From: Thermoleptolyngbya sichuanensis A183
GTDB lineage: Bacteria; Cyanobacteriota; Cyanobacteriia; Elainellales; Elainellaceae
DNA length: 64,000 bases
NCBI RefSeq assembly: GCF_013177315.1
Contig: NZ_CP053661.1
Coordinates: 1,550,001-1,614,000 of the forward strand
Direction of reading: 5' to 3'
The notes under the pieces are model-generated. The model saw only the letters and a program-made list of their open reading frames with translations. It did not search any database and was not told where the DNA came from. Positions 54,165 to 63,565 of this stretch are shown piece by piece; within the stretch, counting starts at the first letter, position 1; every line of letters starts with the position of its first letter. The position numbers were made by a program, and so were the translations under genes.

Positions 54165-54245
54165 GTTTTGGCGGGTCTGGTTTCGGCTAGTCTGGTTTCG
54201 GCCGGACTCGTTTTAGCCTGATACGGTTCGCCTGGTATAGTTTTA
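54165..54245. repeat. GTCTGGTTTCGGC imperfect repeats
   Basis: Several imperfect units (GGTTTTGGCGG, GGTTTCGGCTAGTCT, GGTTTCGGCCGGACT) fill the gap between the ABC ATPase gene and the sulfotransferase gene. Confidence 0.6.
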
Positions 54246-54250
54246 CCGTA

Positions 54251-56029
54251 ATGCGGCAGCCGGGCGATCGCTCTGGAAAGCTCTGGGGAACAATGAGACA
54301 TTTTCCTGCTCAATACGACTTGCAGCCCGACGACACGCTCTATTTCTGCCACATTCCCAAAACGGCAGGGATGACGTTTCGGACGATTCTGGAAGATTAC
54401 TTCGCCTGCGAGGAGATTTGCCCAGCCACGCTGTCCAACCAGATTGCCGACTACACACCAGAGCAACTGCGCGAATATCGCCTGTTTCGCGGGCATTTGG
54501 GCTTTGTCAACATTCCGGGGCTGCTGGCAGGCAAAAACCTGATCAAGGTAACCGTGCTGCGCGAACCCGTGTCGCGGGTGATTTCGCACTACGAATACAT
54601 CCGCCGCACGCCGGATGACCCCTATTACGAATCCGTCAGCCAGATGTCGCTGGAGGAGTTCGCCACGGGCGAAGGGCCAGGGCGCATCGGGAAAAACGTG
54701 CAGGTATACCACATTGCGCGGCTGCTGCAATACGACATTGGCAGCCTGGAGCCAGAAGAGGCGCTGTCGCTGGCGCAAAAAAGCCTGAATCTGTGCGCTT
54801 TTGCTGGAATTCTAGAGCGATTTCAAGAGTCGCTGTTTCTGCTGTCCTACATTTTTGGCTGGAAGCCAATTGTCAACAGCCGCCGCGAAAACGTCGCCAA
54901 ATCCAAAACGCCCCTGAGCGAGATTCCGCCGGAAGCGCTGGCGCGGATTCGGGAAGCCATGTCGCTGGATCGGGCGCTATATGACGATGGCTGCGAGATT
55001 TTCCAGCAGCGGTTTGACGAAATGCAGCAAGATCTGGTGCAGCGCTATGGCGATCGCCTCGCTCTAGATGCGCCGCCACCGGGTCAAGTGCTGGAGTTTG
55101 CCACGCTGCAACAACTGCTGGAATGGCACTCCCAAGACCGCTACCAGGCGCAAAACCCGCCCCCTTCGGAGGTGTCGGTTTACAACTTCTGTCAGCCGCT
55201 ACGAGGGCTGGGCTGGCAGCGGCGCGACTGTGACCAGAACCGGCCCAACGCCGCCCATCGCTGGACGGGCCCCGTCACCATGTCAACTCTAGATTTGCCT
55301 ATTGCCCCCACGCCGACCGATTATCGAGTCGAGTTTCAGGTAACTCAAGTCTGGGCCACCGCACCGGAGGTGCTGGATAGCCTGAAATGTCTGGTCAATG
55401 GGCATCCAAGCGAGCTGGCGATCGCCTATAGCAGCGACACCACGCGGCTCTATCAGGCGCAAATTCCAGCAGATTGGCTACCGCCGGATCGACTGTTTGC
55501 AGAACTCACGCTTCAGGTTGACCGAGTTGCGCCAATCAACCACAAGAATCCCGACCCCAAAGATAAACGGCTGGTAGGCGTGGCGCTAAGCTACCTGCAA
55601 CTGTTCCCCGCTGCGCGAGAAGCAGAATTCAGCCTGCTGCGATCGCTCTTGCAGGATGCCCTGACCACGGCAACCATCGACTTTATGCGCGATCGCCTCA
55701 AGCCCCAAGAGCAGATCGCCGCGCCACCCCAGTTTCGGCTACCGTTTTCGGGCCAGGTAGAAGGATATGCAGACTTTTTGCGATCGCCCGGTCGCTATCA
55801 CTGGCTCGTGTTGCACAAAGGCATGGCGCTACCTGTGGAGGCACTGCTGTTTCAACTTGCCCGCTGCGGCTTTCGCCCAGTGTTTGCCAATGAGGTGTAC
55901 GTGGTCTTTGTCCGCCGCCGTCCAGACGTGCCCTCGCTATCCTATTTCACGCCCGATGTCCGGCATCTCTACGTCGGTCGCTACCTCAATAGCCTCCGCC
56001 AAAAGGTTGCCAGCTTGAAGCGATCCTGA
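54251..56029 (+). CDS. Sulfotransferase-family protein with two extra C-terminal domains
   Basis: 592 residues from ATG 54251, or about 578 from ATG 54293 (MRHFPAQYDLQP). The PAPS 5'-phosphosulfate loop is FCHIPKTAGMTFRTIL and the 3'-phosphate-binding strand VTVLREPVSRVISHYEYIRR, as in sulfotransferase family 2 (carbohydrate sulfotransferases). Beyond about residue 270, a second domain (VYNFCQPLRGLGWQRRD ... VEFQVTQVWATAPEVLDSLKCLVNG) resembles a beta-sandwich glycan-handling module. A third region (about 455-590, YHWLVLHKGMALPVEALLFQL) is unassigned. The neighbouring Wzt-like ATPase supports a role in exported polysaccharide sulfation; the substrate is unknown. Confidence 0.82.
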   Translation: MRQPGDRSGKLWGTMRHFPAQYDLQPDDTLYFCHIPKTAGMTFRTILEDYFACEEICPATLSNQIADYTPEQLREYRLFRGHLGFVNIPGLLAGKNLIKVTVLREPVSRVISHYEYIRRTPDDPYYESVSQMSLEEFATGEGPGRIGKNVQVYHIARLLQYDIGSLEPEEALSLAQKSLNLCAFAGILERFQESLFLLSYIFGWKPIVNSRRENVAKSKTPLSEIPPEALARIREAMSLDRALYDDGCEIFQQRFDEMQQDLVQRYGDRLALDAPPPGQVLEFATLQQLLEWHSQDRYQAQNPPPSEVSVYNFCQPLRGLGWQRRDCDQNRPNAAHRWTGPVTMSTLDLPIAPTPTDYRVEFQVTQVWATAPEVLDSLKCLVNGHPSELAIAYSSDTTRLYQAQIPADWLPPDRLFAELTLQVDRVAPINHKNPDPKDKRLVGVALSYLQLFPAAREAEFSLLRSLLQDALTTATIDFMRDRLKPQEQIAAPPQFRLPFSGQVEGYADFLRSPGRYHWLVLHKGMALPVEALLFQLARCGFRPVFANEVYVVFVRRRPDVPSLSYFTPDVRHLYVGRYLNSLRQKVASLKRS

Positions 56030-56193
56030 TGCAGGCAATCTGGGTTATCGTAGCTTCGTCGTCATGGCTGAGCCTGGGGCTAGTCATCTACTCGTCGAGA
56101 AAAAATATTTGATTTGGGCGATCGCACTAGACGCAAAGCGACCCAGCAGTTTACTATAGAAGACTGTGAGTTTTTGCAAAGAGCCAGAGAGCC

Positions 56194-56556
56194 ATGAAAG
56201 CCCAGGAGATCATCCGCTCCATTGAGTCGGAACAGTTGAAGACCGATCTGCCCGTCATCCACGTCGGCGATACGGTCAAGGTCGGAGTTGTGATTCAAGA
56301 AGGTGGCAAGGAGCGGGTTCAGCCCTATGAGGGCACCGTGATCGCCATGCGGAATGGCGGCATCAATGAAACCATCACGGTTCGCCGAATTTTTCAGGGC
56401 GTTGGGGTAGAGCGGGTGTTTCTGCTCCATTCGCCCCGCGTCGCCAGCATCAAGGTGCTGCGCCGAGGCAAGGCCCGTCGCGCCAAGCTCTACTATCTGC
56501 GCGATCGCGTGGGCAAGGCAACCCGTCTGAAGCAGCGCTTCGATCGCCCGCTCTAG
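56194..56556 (+). CDS. rplS: 50S ribosomal protein L19
   Basis: 120 residues: [30 protein letters not shown] and the end [11 protein letters not shown] are typical of L19, which sits at the 30S-50S interface. The N-terminal [16 protein letters not shown] is usual. A tRNA-Trp gene follows by 130 bases, an order common in cyanobacteria. Start ATG 56194 after GAGAG. Confidence 0.97.
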   Translation: MKAQEIIRSIESEQLKTDLPVIHVGDTVKVGVVIQEGGKERVQPYEGTVIAMRNGGINETITVRRIFQGVGVERVFLLHSPRVASIKVLRRGKARRAKLYYLRDRVGKATRLKQRFDRPL

Positions 56557-56685
56557 GTCTGGTTTCTCAGGGGCGATCGCTCAGAAATCTTCAACACTGG
56601 GCTAGGCTGGGCGATCGCAACCTGATAGACTTGGGTAAACAGGCTTTGCTAGTTGTAGTAAATCCTGTCAAAAACCTACAGCTTT

Positions 56686-56758
56686 GCGCTCTTAGTTCAG
56701 TTGGTAGAACGCAGGTCTCCAAAACCTGATGTCGGGGGTTCGAGTCCTCCAGGGCGCG
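56686..56758 (+). tRNA. tRNA-Trp (anticodon CCA)
   Basis: A 73-nt cloverleaf: acceptor GCGCTCT/AGGGCGC (one T-G pair), D arm GTTC/GAAC, anticodon arm CAGGT-CTCCAAA-ACCTG with CCA, T arm GGGGG-TTCGAGT-CCTCC, discriminator G. CCA end not encoded. In many cyanobacteria secE and nusG follow this tRNA; here a convergent GAF protein gene does instead. Confidence 0.96.
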
Positions 56759-56817
56759 TTTTCAAATTTTCAAATATTCATCCAGTCGCCTCCGCTCGGC
56801 GCAGCGCTCTGGGCTTT

Positions 56818-59610
56818 TTAGGGTTTTGGCTTGTCGGGCGGCATTCCCAGGGCGATTGGCAGCAACATCCGGCTGAGAATGCGGCCGTCTTCAAGCTGAT
56901 ACAGGCTCAGTTCGCTGCCCATCTGCTGCATGAGGGCCTGGCAGATTTCCAGGTGCAGCCCAGGTGGGGTGTCGAGGATGGAGGGCGCTAGCAGATCTTC
57001 GGGGCGGCCCGTTTGCAGTTCTTCAAGCAGTCGCGGTTCGATGATGCCGTTGTCGGTGATGGACAACTCCAGCCAGCGGGCATCCAGCGGGCGACACCAT
57101 ACGTCGAGGCGGCTGCCCGCGGGCGATCGCAAGCAGGCATTGGTCAACACTTCGTGCAGCACGAGCTCTAGCTTGGTCAGGTCGCCGCCGATATTCAGGC
57201 TGCTTTCCTCGTTGTGAACCTGGTGCCAGAGTTGGCGCTGGCGAATCAGCGGCTCGACGCGCTCCATTGCCCGCTTGAGCAGCGAGGCCAGGGGGGTCGT
57301 CTCGTATTCGCTGTGGAGTTGCCACTGCTCGTTTTTCAGCACTGGGGCGATCGCCGACAGCAGACCCCCCAGTTGCCGCACGACCTGCTGATAGCGGTTG
57401 TTGGCCAGGGGGTCTTTTTGGTTGCTGAGTTCGTTGAGCCGTTTCACCCCAATGCCCAGCGCCCGGTAGATCTCTTCCAGTTGCCGATGCTTATACCAGT
57501 TGATTTGCTCTAGATCGCGCTGTCGCAGGGTGAGGGCTTCCGACAGGATGAGGTAGCGTCGCGACCAGGCTAGCTGGCTAACGAGGGTGCCAAAGGCATT
57601 GAGCTGACGCTCGTGCCAGTAGCGATCCAGGTGATCTGCCACGATGACCATGCCACCCGGTTCATGCTCAGGCGTGGTTCGCAGCGCCATGACCAGAATT
57701 TGCCCAATGTCGCTGCCGTTGAGCCAGCGGCGCGTTTCGGCATCGATGTCGTCGATGGTAAGCGGGAGGAGTCCGTCGGTGTGCTTGGCCCACTGCACGA
57801 GTGAGTCAGAATGGAGGGCGACCGCCGCATCCAGATGAATCGAAAAGCGAGCATTGCCGACCACGGCGGAGGTGATGTATCCCAGATTGCGGCCCGGCTG
57901 CCAAGTGACTAGCGCCGCCAAGGGAACCTCAAGAATTTGGGCAATTTGCTGCATGGCTGAGCGCTCCAGCGTTTCCAGGGTGTGGATTTGCTGGAGGGTG
58001 GTCATGCCCCACTGAATCGTCTGGTTGATCTTTTGCTGTTGCTCGGTCTGCCGCTGGAGTTGCCACTGGTGCAGGATTACGCCGATTTGCTGGCTAGCGA
58101 CGCGCAGCACGGCCCGTTCGGCGCGGTTCCAGGTGCGGGGCAGGTCGTGACCCAAGACCACCAGCCCTTCGAGCGATCGCCCGATCGCGGTATGGCACAC
58201 CACGACTGATTGCAGCCCCGCATCCAGAAACGCCTGCCGCCAAGCCATCAGCTTCAGGTCTTCGGTCAGGTTTTCAATGCCGACGGGGTCGGTGCTGCGC
58301 TCCAGCATTTGCCAATCGACCTGGTTGAGCGCGTCTAGCCAGGGGGGCAAATTGCGTCGCTGCGACCCATGACTTTGATAGACCACCTCAAAGCCCTCCT
58401 GATCGAAACTGTAAAGCAGCACCGCAAAGGTTTCGGCCCGCAGCCGTTGGCTCAGCAAGTCGGAGGCCCGCTTCAGGGTTTGGTTCCAGTCATAGTCGCT
58501 GAAGATGGCGGTGGACAGTTCAGCCGTGAGCGCCTGATCCAGCTTCACCTGCTGAATGGTTTCCTCCATACCCTCCAGGGGCGCAGTCAGGGCGATCAGT
58601 TGAGCCGCGCCGCGCACGTAGCTCTTTTCCTCGTCTGACCAGATGCGGGGTTCGCTGCCCTCGACGGCCAAAAAGCCGTGTAGCTCGTTGTGCAGCAGAA
58701 TGGGAGCCACCAAGAGCGATCGCGCCTGAATCTGCTGCATCAGTCGCCCCGTCACTTCTGCCTTGAGCGAGCTATGGGCCTCGCCCACCGACACCAGTTG
58801 ATCCGCCGCCAACGCCTGATAAAAGCTGTTCACTTCCTGGGCAGTAAAACCCGTGATGGCTTGTCCGCTGCCGTAGCCGTTGCCATCGCGGCTGCTGGCC
58901 CGCAGCCAAAAGTAGCGTCGCTCAGTCTCAAACCAGTAGACGTTGGTGCGCGTAGGGGCGACAAAGCGCTGGGTTTCGTCCACCACTGCCGCCAGACGAG
59001 CGGAGAGATCTGGGAGCGATCGCAGCTTGCCCAACAGCGCCAAGAGCGGCTCGGCGGGGCGCTTGGTCTGCTGCCGCTGTCGCTCTGCTTCAAGCTGAAA
59101 GAGCGACGATGCCAGCGCCCCAAAGACCATCGACAGTCGGGTTCGCTCGTCGGCATGGGGCGACACCCCCCAGAGAAACGACCCCAAAATTACCACACCC
59201 AGACATTGATCCCGATGCCGTAAGGGAAAGATGGAGGCTCCCTGGATGGCATACTTTTGGGCCAGCTTGCGCCAGTCGCCTGCCCGCATCTCTTCGCGCA
59301 GATCCGGCACGCCCATCGGCCGCTGCTGAATCACCACCTGCTCCATTAAATCGCCCGGATTTAGCCCAAACTGCTGCCGTAGGGGGCCGGTGTCACCATT
59401 GGGCACGCGCCCACCCCGCCCGCGCAGACAGTGCCCCACCCGGTCATAGGAGGCAATCCAGATGAGCGAATAGTCGCATTCTTCCTCGACATAGGCGATC
59501 GCCGTTTCTACCAGCACATCTTCAGTTTCCTCCTCACGCAGAGCCTGAAGAGTTTGCTTTAGAGTCGCCAGTTGTTTTTCAGGGTTTGACGGCTTTTTGG
59601 AAGAACCCAT
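56818..59610 (-). CDS. Multi-GAF sensor protein with degenerate histidine-kinase end
   Basis: 930 residues. At least three GAF-type domains in series (about 30-165, 185-350, 375-530), possibly a fourth (540-690), then a kinase-like end: a helical stretch with INWYKHRQLEEIYRALGIG, where a dimerisation/His box would lie but the usual H-E-L-R-T-P is absent, and an ATPase-like domain with ELVLHEVLTNACLRSPAGS (N box) and weak G boxes (TDNGIIEPRL). Soluble, no membrane segments. It could be a light- or redox-sensing scaffold or an atypical kinase. GAF Cys residues for a bilin are not obvious. Convergent with tRNA-Trp. Confidence 0.8.
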   Translation of the reverse strand: MGSSKKPSNPEKQLATLKQTLQALREEETEDVLVETAIAYVEEECDYSLIWIASYDRVGHCLRGRGGRVPNGDTGPLRQQFGLNPGDLMEQVVIQQRPMGVPDLREEMRAGDWRKLAQKYAIQGASIFPLRHRDQCLGVVILGSFLWGVSPHADERTRLSMVFGALASSLFQLEAERQRQQTKRPAEPLLALLGKLRSLPDLSARLAAVVDETQRFVAPTRTNVYWFETERRYFWLRASSRDGNGYGSGQAITGFTAQEVNSFYQALAADQLVSVGEAHSSLKAEVTGRLMQQIQARSLLVAPILLHNELHGFLAVEGSEPRIWSDEEKSYVRGAAQLIALTAPLEGMEETIQQVKLDQALTAELSTAIFSDYDWNQTLKRASDLLSQRLRAETFAVLLYSFDQEGFEVVYQSHGSQRRNLPPWLDALNQVDWQMLERSTDPVGIENLTEDLKLMAWRQAFLDAGLQSVVVCHTAIGRSLEGLVVLGHDLPRTWNRAERAVLRVASQQIGVILHQWQLQRQTEQQQKINQTIQWGMTTLQQIHTLETLERSAMQQIAQILEVPLAALVTWQPGRNLGYITSAVVGNARFSIHLDAAVALHSDSLVQWAKHTDGLLPLTIDDIDAETRRWLNGSDIGQILVMALRTTPEHEPGGMVIVADHLDRYWHERQLNAFGTLVSQLAWSRRYLILSEALTLRQRDLEQINWYKHRQLEEIYRALGIGVKRLNELSNQKDPLANNRYQQVVRQLGGLLSAIAPVLKNEQWQLHSEYETTPLASLLKRAMERVEPLIRQRQLWHQVHNEESSLNIGGDLTKLELVLHEVLTNACLRSPAGSRLDVWCRPLDARWLELSITDNGIIEPRLLEELQTGRPEDLLAPSILDTPPGLHLEICQALMQQMGSELSLYQLEDGRILSRMLLPIALGMPPDKPKP

Positions 59611-60857
59611 GTCAGCGTGACGATCGTGCGCGGGTAATAACTATCTGGGAAGAACCTTGGGAAGAGTCTTGGGAAAAGTCTACAGAGAAATCTACAGGGA
59701 ACAATCTGCGAAAAGCCTGGGTAGTCCGGGCAGATAGGTGGCTAGCGCAAAACCGCTGTAGGGCAGAGCGATTGGACAGGCTAGGGCGATCGCTCTAGCG
59801 TGAAATAGCCTGGTACAAATCTAAGAACACCCTCTTTCCACATCAAGCCCACATCAAGCCTGTATCAAGCCCACAATTGGCCTTTGGGGGCTAGCTTGGG
59901 CAACCCGATGCGCTGAACCGACTCATTGTATCGACTGAAAACCCAATTGGCACGGCACCCCGAAATCCCAACGACACCCTGCTGCTGAGTGCCAGTTTAA
60001 GTCTAATCACAGCTTAAATCTAGCGAGAGTGCCGAAAGCTGTCTGTTGGGACAGAACGTTTTATAAGCTGCATCTGGACGGAGATAGCCTAGGCATTGTT
60101 TTATAGCTTTCTAGGTCGTTGATTGCCCTGAGTCGATCCCCCTAAATCCCCCTTAACAAGGGGGACTTTAGACTTTTTAGGTCGTTGATTGACTTGAGTC
60201 GATCCCCCTAAATCCCCCTTGACAAGGGGGACTTTAGACTTTCTAGGTCGTTGATTGACTTGAGTCGATCCCCCTTAAATCCCCCTTAACAAGGGGGACT
60301 TTAGACTTTTTAGGTCGTTGATTGACTTGAGTCGATCCCTTTAAATCCCACTTCAAAAGGGGGACTCCCGGAGCGGTTTGACCCGGTTCCCCCCTTGTTA
60401 AGGGGGGCTAGGGGGGATCAAAGGGTTTTAAAACATGCCCTAGCAGTCAAACCCCAGGCATGGATGTCGAGCGAGTGTGTCGAATGGGCAGGGGGCGGGG
60501 TCTGTTTTTTGGGATAGCGCGGGCCGCCCCCATAAATCCTCTGGGCTAAACATGCCCTGATCTACAAAACCGATGACGCTCCCTGACGTGATCTAGAATG
60601 CCCCGTCAGCGGGCAAGTCTATCTGGGAATGCCCAAATACGGTTTGGCCTTGCTCAACGGGGGAGGTGTTTATCCCACAGGGCAAGCAGGGTCAAGGTTC
60701 GGAGAGGTGCGCGTGGAACCACCGGCCAAACCGCAGCGTTGACGAGGGCCGCAGCGGCTTAGCGGCTTCATCATGCAGCAGATTTGGGCAAATTTGATAG
60801 GACGGATTTGATGAGGCAGATTTGATGGGGCAGATTGAGACGGATTAATTGAACAGA
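59611..60857. other. 1.25-kb gene-free region rich in repeats
   Basis: It holds TTGGGAAGAGTC-type short repeats (59636-59705), a HIP1 site at 59786, the 66-bp tandem array (60113-60379), a CCCCCCTTGTTAAGGGGGG hairpin (about 60390-60408) of a kind common in cyanobacteria, and GATTTGAT/GGCAGATT repeats (60775-60855). No gene I can support. Confidence 0.55.
60113..60379. repeat. 66-bp tandem repeat array with internal hairpins
   Basis: Four units beginning AGGTCGTTGATTG start at 60113, 60179, 60245 and 60312 (period 66, 66, 67). Each contains GAGTCGATCCCCCTAAATCC followed by CCCCCTTAACAAGGGGG, a near-perfect hairpin. The last unit is diverged (CCCACTTCAAAAGGGGG). There are no unique spacers. 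Confidence 0.92.
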
Positions 60858-61268
60858 TTAATACTGAATCACACGGGGCAGTTCCTTTGCCTGAGCGACC
60901 CAATTGGCAACGAGGACGGCTTCGGGCAATAGCTTGACGATATTCCGTTCTTCGTTCAAGCGGACAATTTGCTGATGCAGGTTTTCGGGGTTTCGCTGGG
61001 CCAGTTCGGGCACGGTGTCTACGCCCGCCAGTTCGAGCAGGTCGGCATATTCTCGCCCGATGCCTTTGATGCGATACAGATCTGCCAGGTTGAGCCAGCG
61101 CAGCAGATCGGCTTCGGGCAATCCGGTTGCTTGCGCCAACTGCTTGCGCCCGCTGGGGGTTGCGCCTTTTTCTAGCAGGGCTTCGGTGGTTTCGATGCCG
61201 GCGGCTTGCAGGGCTTTGGCGGCCGCGTCGTCAATACCTTTGATGACGGTTACATTATTATCTTTCAT
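60858..61268 (-). CDS. DUF4332 helix-hairpin-helix protein
   Basis: 136 residues with two helix-hairpin-helix-like repeats: VIKGIDDAAAKALQAAGIETTEALL (about 8-33) and LYRIKGIGREYADLLELAGVDTVPELAQRNPENLHQQI (about 63-103), the pattern of DUF4332. Such HhH motifs bind DNA or proteins without sequence specificity. The C-terminus (LLPEAVLVANWVAQAKELP) is conserved in cyanobacterial members. Solitary gene; function unknown. Confidence 0.88.
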   Translation of the reverse strand: MKDNNVTVIKGIDDAAAKALQAAGIETTEALLEKGATPSGRKQLAQATGLPEADLLRWLNLADLYRIKGIGREYADLLELAGVDTVPELAQRNPENLHQQIVRLNEERNIVKLLPEAVLVANWVAQAKELPRVIQY

Positions 61269-61513
61269 TTGTAAGGCGATTTAGGGTAGCTAGATGGGAG
61301 AGTCTAAATATTGGGCGATCGCCATTCTGCTGTCATCCCAACCATCTATCTGCTTGAGACAGCGGTCGGAACTGCATTCGCACGGCAAAGCCCCAGCCCC
61401 TAATATCCGCTGTGAGCTGCGTCCCTGTAGGTAATCCGGGTGACATCCGGCAGCCGGGGGAGGAATCTGATTTAGGGCAACATGGGCGACCTGAACCCTG
61501 ACCGCATCGGCCC

Positions 61514-61566
61514 TCTCAAAATTGCCCCTAAAAATTGCCCCTAAAAATTGCCCTTAAAAATTGCCG
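61514..61566. repeat. 13-bp tandem repeats covering the thrS stop codon
   Basis: Four units of GGCAATTTTTAGG (minus-strand sense), the first of which encodes the last residues and stop of ThrS (GNF-stop); three more follow downstream. Confidence 0.85.
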
Positions 61567-63386
61567 TAGTGGGCGATCGCCCCCGTCAGCCGTTCTAGCA
61601 CCTCCGCCACGGGTAATGCCCCGAGTTCACCGGAGGCGCGGGTGCGGATGCTGAGGGATTGGGTTTCCATCTCCTTGGCTCCGATCACCGCCATCACCGG
61701 GATTTTGTCCTTTTCGGCATTGCGGATCATCTTGCCCAGGCGTTCGCCACTGGTGTCGAGTTCGGCGCGGATGGAGCGCGATCGCATCTGCTCCACCACC
61801 GACTGGGCAAACGGTACCTGCTCCTCCGTCACGCACATCAGCCGCACTTGAACCGGAGCCAGCCACAGCGGAAAGTCGCCCGCATATTCTTCAATTAAAA
61901 TCCCAATCAGCCGCTCCAGCGAGCCAAAGGGGGCGCGGTGAATCATCACAGGGCGCTTGCGGGAACCATCTTCGGCGACGTATTCCAAATCAAATCGCTC
62001 CGGCAGGTTGTAATCCACCTGCACCGTGCCTAGTTGCCACTCGCGATCGAGCGCATCCTGGAAGATAAAGTCCAGCTTTGGCCCGTAGAACGCCGCTTCG
62101 CCAATGCCCAGGAAGTGATCCATACCCAGCGTTTCGACTGCGCGGCGAATCGCGCCCTCGGCCTTGTCCCAGACCTCATCGGAGCCGATGTATTTATCCT
62201 GTTCTGGGTCGCGGAAGCTGAGGCGGGCGCGGAAGTTCTTAAGCTGGAGGCTCTTGAACACGTTGAGGATCAGATCCACCACGTTGAGGAATTCCTGATC
62301 GAGCTGCTCCGGAGTGACGAACAGGTGCGAATCATCCACCGTGAAGCCGCGCACGCGGGTCAAGCCGCCCAGTTCGCCCGACTGCTCATAGCGATAGACC
62401 GTGCCGAATTCTGCCAGCCGCATGGGCAGTTCTCGATAGGAGCGCAGTTGGCTTTTGTAAATCTGGATGTGGAAGGGGCAGTTCATCGGCTTGAGCACAA
62501 AGCCCTCTTCGTCCTGACGGGCTTCGTCATCGTCCGCCATCATGGGGAACATGTCTTCTTTGTACTTTTGCCAGTGCCCGGAGGTTTTGAACAGGTCGAT
62601 GCGGGCGATGTGGGGCGTGACGACGGGCAGGTAGCCGCGCTTGATTTGCTCCTGCTTGAGGAAGTCTTCGAGGAGCGATCGCAGCAGAGTTCCCTTCGGA
62701 GTCCACAGGGGCAGCCCCGGCCCCACGATGTCGGTGAAGATGAACAGTCCCAGTTCTTTGCCCAGCTTGCGGTGGTCGCGGCGCAGGGCTTCTTCTTTGC
62801 GGCGGTGATATTCCGCGAGTTGTTCTGGCGTTTCCCAGGCGGTGCCGTAGATGCGCTGGAGTTGGGCTTTGGTTTCATCGCCGCGCCAATAGGCTCCGGC
62901 CACGCTTTCTAGGGCGATCGCATCTGGATTCAGCTCAGCGGTCGATTCCACATGGGGCCCAGCGCACAAATCCCACCACTGGTCGCCCAGATGATAAATC
63001 GTAATCGGTTCCTTCAAATCCGCCAGGATTTCTAGCTTATAGGGTTCGCCCAGTGCTTTGATGCGGCGCTCGGCCTCTTCCCGCGAGACCTCTTCGCGAA
63101 TCACGGGCAGCTTGCGATTGATGATTTTGGTCATCTCTTTTTTGATGGCCTTCAGATCCTTTTCGGTAAAGGGTTCTGGGCTATCAAAGTCGTAGTAAAA
63201 GCCGTTCTCGATCCAGGGCCCAATGGTGACTTGGGCTTTGGGAAAGAGCTTCTGCACGGCCATCGCCATCACATGGGAAGTCGTGTGCCGAATCTTCTTG
63301 AGCGTTTCCGATTCGCTGGTGCGAGGCAGATAAATCTTTTGGGCGGATTCGTCTTCGGGTTGTGCAGAAGGAACGGCGTTCGACAT
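61554..63386 (-). CDS. thrS: Threonyl-tRNA synthetase
   Basis: 610 residues. Editing domain with RHTTSHVMAMAVQKLFPKAQ (HxxxH) and the DLCAGPHVEST cysteine/histidine block. Class II motifs 1 (FLKQEQIKRGYLPVVTPHI), 2 (MRLAEFGTVYRYEQSGELG) and 3 (GSLERLIGILIEEY). Zn-binding Cys in LKPMNCPFH. C-terminal anticodon-binding domain. It lacks the N-terminal TGS domain of the 642-residue E. coli enzyme, as in other cyanobacterial ThrS. Charges tRNA-Thr and hydrolyses Ser-tRNA-Thr. Its stop codon lies inside a 13-bp tandem repeat. ATG 63386. Confidence 0.97.
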   Translation of the reverse strand: MSNAVPSAQPEDESAQKIYLPRTSESETLKKIRHTTSHVMAMAVQKLFPKAQVTIGPWIENGFYYDFDSPEPFTEKDLKAIKKEMTKIINRKLPVIREEVSREEAERRIKALGEPYKLEILADLKEPITIYHLGDQWWDLCAGPHVESTAELNPDAIALESVAGAYWRGDETKAQLQRIYGTAWETPEQLAEYHRRKEEALRRDHRKLGKELGLFIFTDIVGPGLPLWTPKGTLLRSLLEDFLKQEQIKRGYLPVVTPHIARIDLFKTSGHWQKYKEDMFPMMADDDEARQDEEGFVLKPMNCPFHIQIYKSQLRSYRELPMRLAEFGTVYRYEQSGELGGLTRVRGFTVDDSHLFVTPEQLDQEFLNVVDLILNVFKSLQLKNFRARLSFRDPEQDKYIGSDEVWDKAEGAIRRAVETLGMDHFLGIGEAAFYGPKLDFIFQDALDREWQLGTVQVDYNLPERFDLEYVAEDGSRKRPVMIHRAPFGSLERLIGILIEEYAGDFPLWLAPVQVRLMCVTEEQVPFAQSVVEQMRSRSIRAELDTSGERLGKMIRNAEKDKIPVMAVIGAKEMETQSLSIRTRASGELGALPVAEVLERLTGAIAHYGNF

Positions 63387-63565
63387 GGATTGGCTGACGG
63401 TTTGAGTAAAAAAGCAGGAATGGAATGAACGCTTTCTATCTTACACGCGAGGCTGGCTGACCGAGGTTCTGCCGCAGTTCTGAGGCTGGGCGGAATCGGG
63501 GCGATCGCCTCCCTTGCTGCTTTCGAGATCAGCTTCCCAAGCCATCGCGACTTCCAAACCCGTCG

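Noticed and set aside
60113-60379. The repeat array as a possible CRISPR
   Set aside because: The period is continuous with no unique spacers, and no cas genes are present in the window.
60629-60742. A 37-codon plus-strand frame (MPKYGLALLNGGGVYPTG...)
   Set aside because: Open but without a recognisable family or ribosome-binding site; too short to support alone.
62034-62912. A 292-codon plus-strand frame opposite thrS
   Set aside because: Antisense shadow of a strongly conserved gene in GC-rich DNA.
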